A stretch of 64,000 nt of DNA from Acidobacteria bacterium RIFCSPLOWO2_12_FULL_66_21. Lineage in GTDB: Bacteria > Acidobacteriota > Vicinamibacteria > Vicinamibacterales > 2-12-FULL-66-21. Where the stretch lies: positions 53,266-117,265 of the forward strand of contig MELC01000042.1 of the NCBI GenBank assembly GCA_001767455.1. The letters are read 5' to 3'. Below the pieces are notes generated by a model. It did not search any database, was not told the DNA's origin, and worked only from the letters and a program-made list of their open reading frames with translations. Below, piece after piece: positions 46,935 through 55,459 of this stretch; within the stretch, counting starts at the first letter, position 1, and each line of letters starts with the position of its first letter. The position numbers and the translations under genes are program-made.

Positions 46935-47324
46935 TCAGCAGAAAAGAACGGCGATCCAGGGAACGACCGCGACGGCGGCGTAGAAAACGGCGAGCACCGC
47001 GACCGCCTTGTGGACGGCCGAAAGGTGCAGCACGATGCCGAACACCCCCGCCGTGAGCTTCGCCGTTGCGAGCCCGGCGCCGTGCCCCATCACGGCCATC
47101 AACGACGCGATCACCGGGTTGCCTTCCATGCGCAGCCCGTACGCGCTCACACCGACGTACGTGAGCACGCCGTCGAGCGCCTGCGCCACCAGGAAAGCGA
47201 TGAGCGCCAGATCGCCGAAGAGATTGCGCGTGGCACTTCGTGTGCCCAGTTTCACCATGCCCGTTTCGCACTTCTGGCAGGTTCTGCGTACAACCACGCC
47301 AGAACCGCCCGTCCGGACGGACAT
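46935..47324 (-). CDS. Small integral membrane protein (DUF5658-like)
   Basis: 129 residues, or 107 if translation starts at the ATG at 47258. Four hydrophobic helices lie at about 36-53, 62-84, 86-104 and 107-128, with LDGVLTYVGVSAYGLRMEGN joining the first two. That segment resembles DUF5658 proteins, of unknown function. The longer version carries a CQKC pair near the start. It lies in the same direction as its neighbours with short gaps. Confidence 0.7.
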   Translation of the reverse strand: MSVRTGGSGVVVRRTCQKCETGMVKLGTRSATRNLFGDLALIAFLVAQALDGVLTYVGVSAYGLRMEGNPVIASLMAVMGHGAGLATAKLTAGVFGIVLHLSAVHKAVAVLAVFYAAVAVVPWIAVLFC

Positions 47325-47365
47325 ACGTCAAGGAAGGTGCCAGGCGGGAAACGCCGACCGCGCGC

Positions 47366-48412
47366 CTAGCTTTCGCGGGAGGTCGTCAGCTCGAGGAACA
47401 CCACCTGGAGAATGGCGGCGGTGGGCACGGCGAGGATGGCGCCGACGATGCCGAGGAGCTTGGCGCCGATGAGCAGCGCGACAATCACGGTGACGGCGCT
47501 GACACCGACCTGGCGCGACATCACCTTTGGAACGAGGACGTGATTCTCGAACTGCTGTTGGAGGACGAAGAACACGATCACCAGCAGGACCTTGTTCAGC
47601 GAGACGGTCGCGGCCACCGCGATGGCGGGAATGGCCGACAGGATGGGTCCGATGACCGGGATGAGCTCACCGATGCCGGAGATCAGCGCCAGCACGTAGA
47701 AGAAAGGGATCCCGAGGAGCCACAGGCCCACCGCCGACGTCAGCCCGATGATCCCGCCAAGCAGGAGCTGGCCGCCGAGCCACGCGCTCACCTTGATCGT
47801 GACCTCGCGGCTCGCCGCCGCGACCCGCGCGCGCTCGCGCGGCGCGAACAGCCGCAGCATGCCGCCGCGCAGCGCGTCCGCCTCGATCAGAAAATAGAAG
47901 GTGAGAATCACGATGGTGACGAGGCCGATGACGCCGCCGGCGACGCCGATGACCGCGCCGACGACCGTGCCCACCGCTTCGCCGCCGCCGGACACCGGCG
48001 CGCGCACGACCGCCTGCTGCCAGGTGAGATGCTCTTTCAGGATCCCCTTCGCAATCAGGAACTCCTGTGCGCGATCGAACATCGACGGCAGCGCGTTCCA
48101 CAACTGCTGCCCCTGGTGAACGAGCGGCGGCACGATCAGGAAGCCAATCCCGGTGATGGTTCCAAGAATGACAATGTAGAGCACCAGGATGGCCACCCAG
48201 CGCGGAAATCGCCGAGTGCCGATCGGCAGCACCTTCTGCCGCTCAATCAGCCTGACGATGGGGCTGAAACCGATGGCCAGCAGGCCGCTGACGTAGATGA
48301 TCAGCAGCACGTCGCGGACGAGGTACGCGCTCCAGACGAGCACGATGGCGAGCACCGTCATCCAGATGGCGTAGCGGATGAGGAATTTCTGGCGCGGCGT
48401 GTCGGTGGGCAC
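47366..48412 (-). CDS. AI-2E/PerM-family transporter
   Basis: Integral membrane permease, 348 residues from the GTG at 48412. Helices lie at both ends, with a soluble central stretch (about 95-140). The family block LLGIPFFYVLALISGIGELI with PVIGPILSAIPAIAVAA, and FENHVLVPKVMSRQVG near the end, are typical. Some members export AI-2 signal, others act as ion antiporters; the substrate is open. The start overlaps the aminotransferase stop by one base (TAGTG), so the genes are coupled. Confidence 0.87.
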   Translation of the reverse strand: MPTDTPRQKFLIRYAIWMTVLAIVLVWSAYLVRDVLLIIYVSGLLAIGFSPIVRLIERQKVLPIGTRRFPRWVAILVLYIVILGTITGIGFLIVPPLVHQGQQLWNALPSMFDRAQEFLIAKGILKEHLTWQQAVVRAPVSGGGEAVGTVVGAVIGVAGGVIGLVTIVILTFYFLIEADALRGGMLRLFAPRERARVAAASREVTIKVSAWLGGQLLLGGIIGLTSAVGLWLLGIPFFYVLALISGIGELIPVIGPILSAIPAIAVAATVSLNKVLLVIVFFVLQQQFENHVLVPKVMSRQVGVSAVTVIVALLIGAKLLGIVGAILAVPTAAILQVVFLELTTSRES

Positions 48413-49635
48413 TAGCGGCCCCGGCCTGCCAGGAAGTTGCGCGTGAACTCGGCAATCACATCGTAGATGCCCGCGAGTTCCACCGGCGGCGCAAGAAAGA
48501 CCACGCGGAAGAAACCATCCGCGGGATCCGTCCCGAATCCGGAGCCGTAGACGCAGAGCACGCCGGTGGCGCGCAGCAGCGACAGCACGTAATCCTCGTC
48601 GGTGACGCCGGGCGGCAGCGTGACCCGAGGCATGGCGTAGAACGCCGCGGAGGGCATCACGGAGGTGATGCCCTCGATCGCGTTGAGACGCGAGTGTGTC
48701 AGGTCCGCGCGCTCGCGCAGCGCGCGACGGAATGCCGCCTGGTGCGACCGATCGCCGAGCAGCGCGGGCGCGATCGCGTGCGCCATGGGCCCGTTGCTGC
48801 ACAGGCGGCCGTCAGCCAGCTTCTTGATCCCCGCCAGGACGTCGTCCAGCCGATCGGATCGTCCGACGGCGAGCCAGCCCGCGCGCCAGCCCGGCGCGAG
48901 GTAGGCCTTCGACAGCGACGAGAACGTGATCACCGGCGCATCAGGGTTGGCCTCCGCCAGCGCACGTACCGGCCCATCGAATGCGAGGTCCGCGTATACC
49001 TCGTCGGCGAGCAGCGGGAAATTGTGCTCGTCGGCAAGATCGAGGAGCGCGCGGCGCACTTCCGCCGAATAGGTCGCGCCTGTCGGGTTGTTCGGATCGA
49101 TGACGACGAGCGCGCGGGTCGCCGGAGTGATCAGGCTCCGCACGTGGTCGACGTCGGGCAGCCAGCCCCGCGCGGGATCCGTGCGGTAGAACGCGCATCG
49201 CGCGCCGATCTTCGACAGCACCGCCGTGTAGAGCGGATAGGTCGGCACCGGCACCAGCACGTCGTCGCCGGGCCCGGCAAGCGCGGTGAGCGCCAGCTCG
49301 ATCCCTTCGGAGGTGCCGGAGGTGATCACCACGCGATCGGCCGTCATCGGCATGCCGCGCCGCGCGCACTCGCCGGCGACCGCCTCCCGCGCCGGCAGAA
49401 TGCCCGCCGACGGCGCGTAGCCGTTCTGGCCGTCGCGCATCGCCCGCTCGACCGCTTCCACCAGATGCGCGGGCGTGTGGAAACCGAAAACCACCGGGTC
49501 CCCAATGTTCAGGTACTGCACCTTCCGCCCGGCCGCCTCGACCTTCCTCGCTTCCGCGACGATGTTGCGGATGGCGTACACGAAACCACGAACGCGGTTC
49601 GCAACGGGTATGGCTGATATCGCGCGCGGGGGCAT
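48412..49635 (-). CDS. PLP-dependent class I/II aminotransferase (AlaA-like)
   Basis: 407 residues, fold-type I. YLNIGDPVVFGFHTPAHLVE opens the domain. VVIDPNNPTGATYS binds the cofactor carboxylate side, and the Schiff-base lysine is in ITFSSLSKAYLAPGWRAGW. The C-terminal domain has the substrate-binding arginine region FFRVVFLAP. Closest in style to alanine/valine aminotransferases that make alanine from pyruvate; the exact substrate cannot be fixed from sequence alone. It heads a minus-strand run with three downstream membrane protein genes. Confidence 0.9.
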   Translation of the reverse strand: MPPRAISAIPVANRVRGFVYAIRNIVAEARKVEAAGRKVQYLNIGDPVVFGFHTPAHLVEAVERAMRDGQNGYAPSAGILPAREAVAGECARRGMPMTADRVVITSGTSEGIELALTALAGPGDDVLVPVPTYPLYTAVLSKIGARCAFYRTDPARGWLPDVDHVRSLITPATRALVVIDPNNPTGATYSAEVRRALLDLADEHNFPLLADEVYADLAFDGPVRALAEANPDAPVITFSSLSKAYLAPGWRAGWLAVGRSDRLDDVLAGIKKLADGRLCSNGPMAHAIAPALLGDRSHQAAFRRALRERADLTHSRLNAIEGITSVMPSAAFYAMPRVTLPPGVTDEDYVLSLLRATGVLCVYGSGFGTDPADGFFRVVFLAPPVELAGIYDVIAEFTRNFLAGRGR

Positions 49636-49835
49636 ACGCGAATCTTATCAAAGTGCCGCGCTGGCGGCGGCGGTGCGCAGGCCGGATGTAAGAATGACAA
49701 GGCAGATGAGCTGGATCGAGCAAAACTTACTCGATTTGGTGCCACTTCAGTCGGCTCTGGGGCGGGCCAAATCTGTCAAGTGCAATAATTTCAGCAGTTT
49801 AGAAGTGTGGCAGGCTCCTTGGACATGGTCCGGTC

Positions 49836-50828
49836 ATGACGTGGCGCCGAGCCCTGCTGTCTGTGGTGACGATCCTGCTGACCCTTTTCCCGGGGACTGC
49901 GGGAGCGCAGACCTCACCGAACCAGGGACAACCCAGGTTTCGATCGGCGGTTGACGTCGTGTCGGTGACCGCGGTGGTGCGCGATCGCAAGGGCCGGTTC
50001 GTGCGCGACCTCCTGCCGAAAGACTTCGTGGTCGCCGAGGCGGGCGAGCCGAAGCGCATTCTCGATTTCCGTTCGGAGGCCGACGGGCCGGTGCGTCTCG
50101 CGCTGCTGTTCGACGTGAGCGGCAGCATGCGGGTGGGGAGGAAGGCGGTCGACGCGCGCGAGGCGGCGCGGCAGTTGTTCGGCGCGATGCGTCCGATGGA
50201 CCAGGCGGCGGTCTTCATGTTCGACACGCGCCTCCAGCGCGTGCAGGACTTCACATCGGACGTGGGGGCGCTCGCAGCCTCGCTGGACCACATGGATCCG
50301 CCGTACGGCCAGACGTCAATCTACGACGCCATCGACGAGACGGCGCGCGCGGTGCCGGTCGCTGACGGCCGCGGCACCCCGCTGCCGCAGCGTGCTGCGG
50401 TCGTGGTGCTGACCGACGGGATCGACACGCGCAGCCGGCTCAGGCCGGAGCAGGTGACGGCGGTGGCGAGCGGCATCGACGTACCGGTCTACGTCGTCGC
50501 GGTCATGTCGTCGATTGACGATCCGCGCGAATCGGCGGAGGCGGCGGACGGCGGGCCGGCGAGCGCGCTGGCGAACCTCGCGCAGTGGACGGGCGGCACG
50601 CTGTTCACGGCGACCTCGCCGGCGCACGCAAGCGTGGCCGCGCGCCAGATCGTCGACGAGCTCCGTCATCAATACGTGCTGGCATTCGAAGCGTCGGGCC
50701 AACCCGGCTGGCGCCCGCTCGAAGTGCGCGCGCGCGATCGCGGGCTCATCGTGCGGGCCCGCGCCGGCTACACGGCCGGAGGACCCACGGGGAGCTCGAG
50801 CGATGACGCTCGACGGGAAGAACGGTAA
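49836..50828 (+). CDS. Secreted VWA-domain protein
   Basis: 330 residues. Signal peptide (about 1-24, ending TAGAQTS), a beta-rich N-terminal segment (VDVVSVTAVVRDRKGRFVRD, LPKDFVVAE), then a von Willebrand factor A domain (about 85-285) with intact metal site DVSGSMR, a conserved threonine region and LTDGIDTR. A Ser/Asp/Arg-rich C-terminus follows. This Ig-like plus VWA layout is very common in Acidobacteriota; its function is unknown. The 200-bp divergent gap upstream should hold the promoter. Confidence 0.86.
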   Translation: MTWRRALLSVVTILLTLFPGTAGAQTSPNQGQPRFRSAVDVVSVTAVVRDRKGRFVRDLLPKDFVVAEAGEPKRILDFRSEADGPVRLALLFDVSGSMRVGRKAVDAREAARQLFGAMRPMDQAAVFMFDTRLQRVQDFTSDVGALAASLDHMDPPYGQTSIYDAIDETARAVPVADGRGTPLPQRAAVVVLTDGIDTRSRLRPEQVTAVASGIDVPVYVVAVMSSIDDPRESAEAADGGPASALANLAQWTGGTLFTATSPAHASVAARQIVDELRHQYVLAFEASGQPGWRPLEVRARDRGLIVRARAGYTAGGPTGSSSDDARREER

Positions 50829-50854
50829 TCGGTCAAGGCGCGCACGGCGCGCCT

Positions 50855-50951
50855 GCGCGTAGGGGTCCCCGCCCTTCGGCCTGGCTCAGGGCGTGCTGAG
50901 CCCGGTCGAAGCACGCGAGCGACCGAGCCGGGGTCCGGGGCAGAGCCCCGG
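50855..50951. repeat. GGGGTCC/GAGCGACCGAG repeat ending in hairpin before the OmpA-like gene
   Basis: AGGGGTCCCCGCCC, GGCTCAGGGCGTGCTGAGCC and GAGCGACCGAGCC are followed by the hairpin CCGGGGC-AGA-GCCCCGG at 50935-50951. The block matches the repeat at 19430-19600 in word order and in its place just before a start codon. It could act as terminator for the VWA gene or modulate the downstream start. Confidence 0.75.
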
Positions 50952-50966
50952 TTTAGCTTGGAGGTC

Positions 50967-51614
50967 ATGATGAAGAAGTTCGTGTTGGCGATACCGATTC
51001 TCGTGTTGACGCTCGGCGGCACCACGGCCTGTGCGACGAAGAAATTCGTCAAGGGACAGGTGGGCGAAGTGAACGACAAGGTGGAAGGGCTCTCCAAGTC
51101 GGTCGAGGAGAACCAGGAGCGCACGCGCTCGAACGAGGGCCGTATCGGCGAGGTCGATCAGAAGGCGGCGGCCGCGCAGCAGCGCGCCGACGAGGCCCGT
51201 TCGGCGGCCGACGCGGTCAACACCCGTGCCGACGCGATCGAGAAGGCGTCGAAGCGGCTCGTCTACGAAGTCGTCCTCAGCGAGGACAAAGGCGGCTTCA
51301 AGTTCGGCAAGGCGACGATGCCGGATCAGGCCAAGTCGGACATCGATCAGCTCGTGACGCAGCTGAAGGCGGAGCCCAACGGCGCCTACATCGAGATCGA
51401 AGGCCACACGGACAACAAGGGTGCGACAGACCTGAACTACAACCTGGGGATGGAGCGTGCCGAAGCGGTGAAGCGCTATCTCTACGAGCAGCACCAGGTG
51501 CCGCTGCACAAGATCAATGTGATCAGCTACGGCGAGGAGAAGCCGATCGCGCCGAACAACACGAAGGACGGCCGCGCGCAGAACCGCCGCGTCGTCATCA
51601 AGGTCCTCACCTAG
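50967..51614 (+). CDS. OmpA/Pal-family lipoprotein
   Basis: 215 residues from the ATG at 50967 (or 50970), with TTGGAGG just upstream. Signal peptide with a lipobox-like TTAC (about residue 22), then a coiled coil of about 70 residues with 7-residue repeats (GEVNDKVEGLSKSVEENQER and on). The C-terminal OmpA peptidoglycan-binding domain (about 105-215) has IEGHTDNKGATDLNYNLGME and GRAQNRRVVIKV. It likely links the outer membrane to peptidoglycan. The coiled coil resembles that of Lpp. Confidence 0.88.
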   Translation: MMKKFVLAIPILVLTLGGTTACATKKFVKGQVGEVNDKVEGLSKSVEENQERTRSNEGRIGEVDQKAAAAQQRADEARSAADAVNTRADAIEKASKRLVYEVVLSEDKGGFKFGKATMPDQAKSDIDQLVTQLKAEPNGAYIEIEGHTDNKGATDLNYNLGMERAEAVKRYLYEQHQVPLHKINVISYGEEKPIAPNNTKDGRAQNRRVVIKVLT

Positions 51615-51944
51615 CACTGACGCAATTCGCGGCTCGCAGCTCGCAGCTTGCCGCGCCGACTTGTCCGCCGAAGCGTCTGGCGGAGACGGAAGCGCGTCAG
51701 CGCGAAGGCGGGCGCTCGATGAATCGGGGGCGGGACGTCCGGACTCCTGCCGGAATGATCCGGCAGGGGCTCCACGGCCCACGTCAGCACTTTCGCAGGG
51801 TGCTTGGACGTTCCGCCTCCGGTTGGTCGAGCCCCCCGCCTTCGCGCTACGCGCTACGGCGGGCAAGCCCGTGACGCGCTTCGTGCTTGCGAGCCCCGAG
51901 CCCCGAGCCACGAACCCACGAGCTGCGAGCGGCGAGCTGCGACT
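51615..51944. repeat. Composite repeat gap: GCAGCTC heptamers flanking three palindromes
   Basis: Order: TCGCGGCTCGCAGCTCGCAG (7-nt steps, 51617 on); palindromic TTGTCCGCCGAAGCGTCTGG at 51661 with CGCGAAGGCGGGCG; hairpin CCTGCCGG-AATGAT-CCGGCAGG (51746-51767); CCCGCC-TTCGCGCTACGCGCTAC-GGCGGG (about 51836-51864); and the complementary heptamer arm GAGCTGCGAGCGGCGAGCTG (51920 on). The two heptamer arms could pair across about 300 bp. No gene is seen. It lies between convergent genes. Confidence 0.75.
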
Positions 51945-53237
51945 CTAGTCGATCCCCTTCGCTGCAATCTCTTCCATCGCTGCCGCAAACGTGTCGATTT
52001 CGTTGAGCGTCGTGTAGACGTTCGGCGTCACGCGCAGTCCTTCGTACTCGGCGTGAACGATGGGCGTGGCGATGATCCGCCAGCGCTCCCAGAGCCGCGA
52101 GACGACCTTGCCGGTCGGGACGCCGATCGTCTGGACGTTGCCGATCGCGCACGACTGCGCGGGATCGAGATTGGTGTGGAGCTGGAACCTGGGGCTCGCG
52201 GCGAGCCGGCTCGCCCAGCGGTCGCGCAGGTAGCGCAGGCGCGCCGCCTTGCGTTCGATCCCGATCCCCTGGTGGAAGGCGAGCGCCTCGGCAATCGCGT
52301 TGTGGTTCGCCGCCGGGTGCGTGCCGATTTCCTCGAACTTGCGGATATTCGCGCGGTGCGGATCGCCGGCCGGCGTCAGCGGCCAGAGCGGTCCGATGTT
52401 CTCCTTCCTCACGTAGAGGAACCCGGTGCCGATCGGCGCGAGCAGCCACTTGTGCAGGCTCGTGCCGTAATAGTCGCAGCCGAGGTCAGACGCCTTGTAC
52501 GGAAAGTGCGCGAAGGCGTGCGCGCCGTCGACGACCGTCTTGATGCCGCGCCGGCGCGCCTCGTCGCAGATCCGCTTCACCGGGAAGATCTGTCCCGTCA
52601 GGTTCGTGATGTGGCAGAAGTGCAGCACCCGGGTCGCGGCCGTGATCGCGCCGAGCAGTCGATCGGCCAGTTCGTCCATCGACTTGGGCGGTACCGGAAA
52701 CGAGATCTTCGTCAACTTGATGCCGTCCCGCTCGACGCGCTGCTGCCACGTGTCGATCATGCGGCCGTAATCCTGGTTGGTCGTGACGACCTCGTCGCCG
52801 CGTTTCAATTCCACGCCGAGCTGCGCGATCTGGAGCGCCTCGCTCGCGTTGCGCGTGATGGCCATCTCCTCCGGGTCGCATCCGAACTCCGCGGCCAGGT
52901 TGCGGCGGACGCTCTCGATGTTCGGCTCGAGGATCTGCCACATGTGATACACCGGCGCCTCGTTGGAGAGGTCCAGGTACCGCTTGAACGCCTCGTGCAC
53001 GACGCGGGGGCTGGGGCAGCAGCCGCCGTTGTTCAGATTGATGATCGTGCGATCGAGCGTGAAAGCCTGCTGGATCTCGCGCCAGTAGGTCTCGTCGGCC
53101 GCGACGTCGGAGGCGGCCACCCCTTCGACGCGCCGCGCCGCCGCCGCCACCCGCGTAAGGCCGTCATGGCCGAAGACGGCAAGGGCCGCCGCACCCGCCG
53201 ATCCGGTGGTCTGCAGAAATACGCGTCGCGTGAACAT
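51945..53237 (-). CDS. Tat-exported class V aminotransferase (isopenicillin-N-epimerase-like)
   Basis: PLP enzyme, 430 residues from the ATG at 53237 with AAGGAGATCC upstream. It begins with a twin-arginine signal (MFTRRVFLQTTGSAGAAALA). The class V fold follows: NLNNGGCCPSPRVVHEAF, HFCHITNLTGQIFPVKRI, VDGAHAFAHFP, and the cofactor lysine in YYGTSLHKWLLAPIGTGF. Such Tat-targeted members are common in Acidobacteriota; substrates are unknown. Cofactor loading before export explains the Tat route. An inverted GTAGGGGCCG repeat lies in its leader. Confidence 0.87.
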   Translation of the reverse strand: MFTRRVFLQTTGSAGAAALAVFGHDGLTRVAAAARRVEGVAASDVAADETYWREIQQAFTLDRTIINLNNGGCCPSPRVVHEAFKRYLDLSNEAPVYHMWQILEPNIESVRRNLAAEFGCDPEEMAITRNASEALQIAQLGVELKRGDEVVTTNQDYGRMIDTWQQRVERDGIKLTKISFPVPPKSMDELADRLLGAITAATRVLHFCHITNLTGQIFPVKRICDEARRRGIKTVVDGAHAFAHFPYKASDLGCDYYGTSLHKWLLAPIGTGFLYVRKENIGPLWPLTPAGDPHRANIRKFEEIGTHPAANHNAIAEALAFHQGIGIERKAARLRYLRDRWASRLAASPRFQLHTNLDPAQSCAIGNVQTIGVPTGKVVSRLWERWRIIATPIVHAEYEGLRVTPNVYTTLNEIDTFAAAMEEIAAKGID

Positions 53238-53253
53238 GGGGATCTCCTTCGCT

Positions 53254-53329
53254 GTAGGGGCCGTTCGCGAACGGCCCCTCACGGTCGATCGGGCCGATCT
53301 CAATCGGGCCGATCTCGATCGGCCCCTAC
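53254..53329. repeat. GTAGGGGCCG inverted repeat in the aminotransferase leader
   Basis: GTAGGGGCCGTTCGCGAACG and GATCTCGATCGGCCCCTAC are outer arms of an inverted repeat that also contains two copies of ATCGGGCCGATCT. It lies 17 bp upstream of the minus-strand start codon. It can form an extended hairpin in the transcript. Confidence 0.75.
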
Positions 53330-53432
53330 AGGCAATTACAGGGCGGAGAATACTGTACTTTCGCCCCTGAAAGAGTGGCACAATACGGCCGGACTCAGGC
53401 CGATATCGGCCTTCCGGGAGGGTATTCCAGAG

Positions 53433-53906
53433 ATGCAGGCGTATGGGCCCGCGGTGCTCCGGCTGGGGCTGGGAGCGGTGTTTGTCGCACATGGCGCCCA
53501 GAAGCTCTTGGGCGTCTGGGGCGGACTCGGCCTTGCCGGCACGGCGCAGTCTCTCGCCAACCTGCACTTTCCCGCCGTCATGCCGCTCGCGGTCCTCGTT
53601 GCCGTCGTCGAGCTGGCCGGGGGCATCATGCTGATCCTGGGCGCGCTGACGCGCTACGTCGCGCTGGCGCTCGCCATCGAGATGGCGGTCGCCCTGTGGG
53701 AAGTGCACCTCCCAAACGGCTTCTTCATCAACTGGGGCCTCGAGCCGGGTATCGGACACGGCTACGAATTCAACATGACATTGATCGCCGCGCTGATCTC
53801 GATGACGCTGACCGGTCCGGGCGCGTTCTCGATTGACGCGTGGCGCGCGCGCTCCGCGGAAGCCGAGGCGTACGGACGCGCACGGTTGCGGGCAGGGAAA
53901 GTGTGA
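53433..53906 (+). CDS. DoxX-family membrane protein
   Basis: 157 residues from the ATG at 53433, with GGGAGGG about ten bases upstream. Four membrane helices are visible: VLRLGLGAVFVAHGAQKLLG, VMPLAVLVAVVELAGGIMLI, YVALALAIEMAVALWEVHL and FNMTLIAALISMTLTGPGAF. DoxX-type proteins are linked to quinone/thiol redox in some bacteria; the role here is unknown. The stop overlaps the GTG start of the polymerase gene. Confidence 0.88.
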   Translation: MQAYGPAVLRLGLGAVFVAHGAQKLLGVWGGLGLAGTAQSLANLHFPAVMPLAVLVAVVELAGGIMLILGALTRYVALALAIEMAVALWEVHLPNGFFINWGLEPGIGHGYEFNMTLIAALISMTLTGPGAFSIDAWRARSAEAEAYGRARLRAGKV

Positions 53907-54778
53907 CGAGTCCCGGCGTCAGGCTGCTTGGCGCAGTCATCACGAATCCATCGAAGCCGTTCTGGCCCGACGAGGGCCTGACCAAGCTCGACCTCGCGCA
54001 GTTCTACGCGCACATCGCCGGCGATATCCTGCCGTGGATGAAGGGGCGCGCCGTCACGATGGAACGGTGCCCCGAGGGGATCCGCAAGTCGTGCTTCTTT
54101 CAAAAGCAGGCGCCCGCGAATCTGCCGCCCGGCATCGACACGGTTCGCATTCCCGCGCCGTCGGCCGGCCGCGACGTCGATTACATCGTGGGCGGCACGC
54201 GCAAGACACTTCTGACGCTCGTCAATTTCGGCTGCATCGCGATGCATGTGATGAACGGCCGCATCGACCAGCTCGACGCGCCCGACTGGCTCGCCTTCGA
54301 TCTGGATCCGGCGGACAACTTCGCGTCGGCCGCGCGCGCGGCGCTGCTGCTCCGGCAGAAGCTGGAAGATCACGGCCTCGAAGGCTACGTGAAGACCTCG
54401 GGCGGCCGCGGCCTCCACGTGTTCGTGCCGCTGCGCCGGGGCGCCGACCAGGACGCGGTTCGTGCCTACGCCGCGGTCATCGCGCACGAGCTGGCCACGG
54501 AGCATCCAAAGCTCATGACCGTCGAAGCGCGCAAGGCCAAACGGAAGGCGCCGGTGTACGTGGACGTCATGCGCAACGCGTTCGGCCAGACGATCGTGCC
54601 GCCGTTTTCGGTGCGCTGGCGGCCCAAGGCGCCGGTGTCCATGCCGCTCGACTGGGATGAGGTCAGTCCCCGCCTCGAGCCCACCGTGTTCACGATCAAG
54701 ACCGCCGAGCGCCGCATGGCCGCGAAGGCGCCATGGTCGAGCTTCTTCGGCCATCGCCAGACACTCCCACGCGACTGA
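53903..54778 (+). CDS. LigD-type DNA primase/polymerase domain protein
   Basis: 291 residues from the GTG at 53903 (overlaps doxX stop). Stand-alone polymerase domain of bacterial non-homologous end joining. ITNPSKPFWPDEGLTKLDLA is the family start. The catalytic aspartates are in APDWLAFDLDPAD, then GYVKTSGGRGLHVFVPL and YVDVMRNAFGQTIVPPFSVR. No ligase or nuclease domain is attached, and no Ku gene is in the window. It may work with Ku/ligase elsewhere, or as a repair primase. Confidence 0.9.
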   Translation: MTSPGVRLLGAVITNPSKPFWPDEGLTKLDLAQFYAHIAGDILPWMKGRAVTMERCPEGIRKSCFFQKQAPANLPPGIDTVRIPAPSAGRDVDYIVGGTRKTLLTLVNFGCIAMHVMNGRIDQLDAPDWLAFDLDPADNFASAARAALLLRQKLEDHGLEGYVKTSGGRGLHVFVPLRRGADQDAVRAYAAVIAHELATEHPKLMTVEARKAKRKAPVYVDVMRNAFGQTIVPPFSVRWRPKAPVSMPLDWDEVSPRLEPTVFTIKTAERRMAAKAPWSSFFGHRQTLPRD

Positions 54779-54808
54779 CTGACTATCGACTAGCGACAAT
54801 CGACTGAC
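54773..54808. repeat. GACTATC/ATCGACT heptamer repeat
   Basis: CGACTGACTGACTATCGACT is followed by AGCGACAATCGACTGACG, in 7-nt steps and of the same unit as at 31705-31810 and 34758-34785. The stop codon of the polymerase gene lies within it. Confidence 0.7.
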
Positions 54809-54847
54809 GACGGTTATAATCCGGGTTTCACTCACTGAGGGGCGTCC

Positions 54848-55459
54848 ATGGCTCCACGAAAGAAAGACCAGCCGGGATTCAGCCGGCGCACATTCCTCAA
54901 GACAGTCGGCGCGGGCGGTGTCGCAGCCGGTGTGCTTGGCCCGAAGGCCGCGGAAGGCCAGGCGGTCAAGGCGGTCGGCCCCGGCGCGGTGCCGATCCAG
55001 TTGAATATCAACGGGAAGGTGCACAGGCTCGAGGTCGAGCCGCGCGTGACCTTGCTCGACGCCGTGCGCAATCGCCTCAACATCACCGGCGTGAAGCGCG
55101 TGTGCGATCGCGGCGCGTGCGGCGCCTGCACGATGATCGTCGACGGCGAGACGGTGTACGCCTGCTCGACGCTCGCCATCGAGATGCAGGGGAAGATGAT
55201 CCGCACGGTCGAGGGGTTGGCGGAGGGCACGGTGCTGCACCCGGTGCAGCAGGCCTTCTGCGAGCACGACGGGTTGATGTGCGGGTTCTGCACGCCGGGG
55301 TTCGTGACGGCGACCGTCGCACTCCTCGAGAAAAACTCGAAACCGACAAAGGAACAGGCACGCCGGGCACTCGACGGCAACATCTGCCGCTGCGGCACCT
55401 ACGCGCGCGTGCTCGAAGCGGCCCTCGATCCAAAAGCAAGCGGGGTGCGCCGTGGCTGA
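54848..55459 (+). CDS. Tat-exported 2Fe-2S subunit of xanthine-oxidase-family aldehyde oxidoreductase (PaoA-like)
   Basis: Small electron-transfer subunit, 203 residues. A twin-arginine signal (FSRRTFLKTVGAGGVAAGVL) sends the folded complex to the periplasm. The plant-type 2Fe-2S domain has CDRGACGACTMIVDG and YACSTL; the second cluster domain has CGFCTPGFV and NICRCGTYARV. Gene order 2Fe-2S, Mo, FAD resembles paoABC (yagTSR) genes, with Mo before FAD here. It overlaps the next gene by eight bases. Confidence 0.92.
   Translation: MAPRKKDQPGFSRRTFLKTVGAGGVAAGVLGPKAAEGQAVKAVGPGAVPIQLNINGKVHRLEVEPRVTLLDAVRNRLNITGVKRVCDRGACGACTMIVDGETVYACSTLAIEMQGKMIRTVEGLAEGTVLHPVQQAFCEHDGLMCGFCTPGFVTATVALLEKNSKPTKEQARRALDGNICRCGTYARVLEAALDPKASGVRRG

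Noticed and set aside
49808-49823. Sigma-54-like -24/-12 promoter (TGGCAGGCTCCTTGGA) before the VWA gene
   Set aside because: Mismatches in both elements and only about 13 bp to the start codon, too close for a normal leader.
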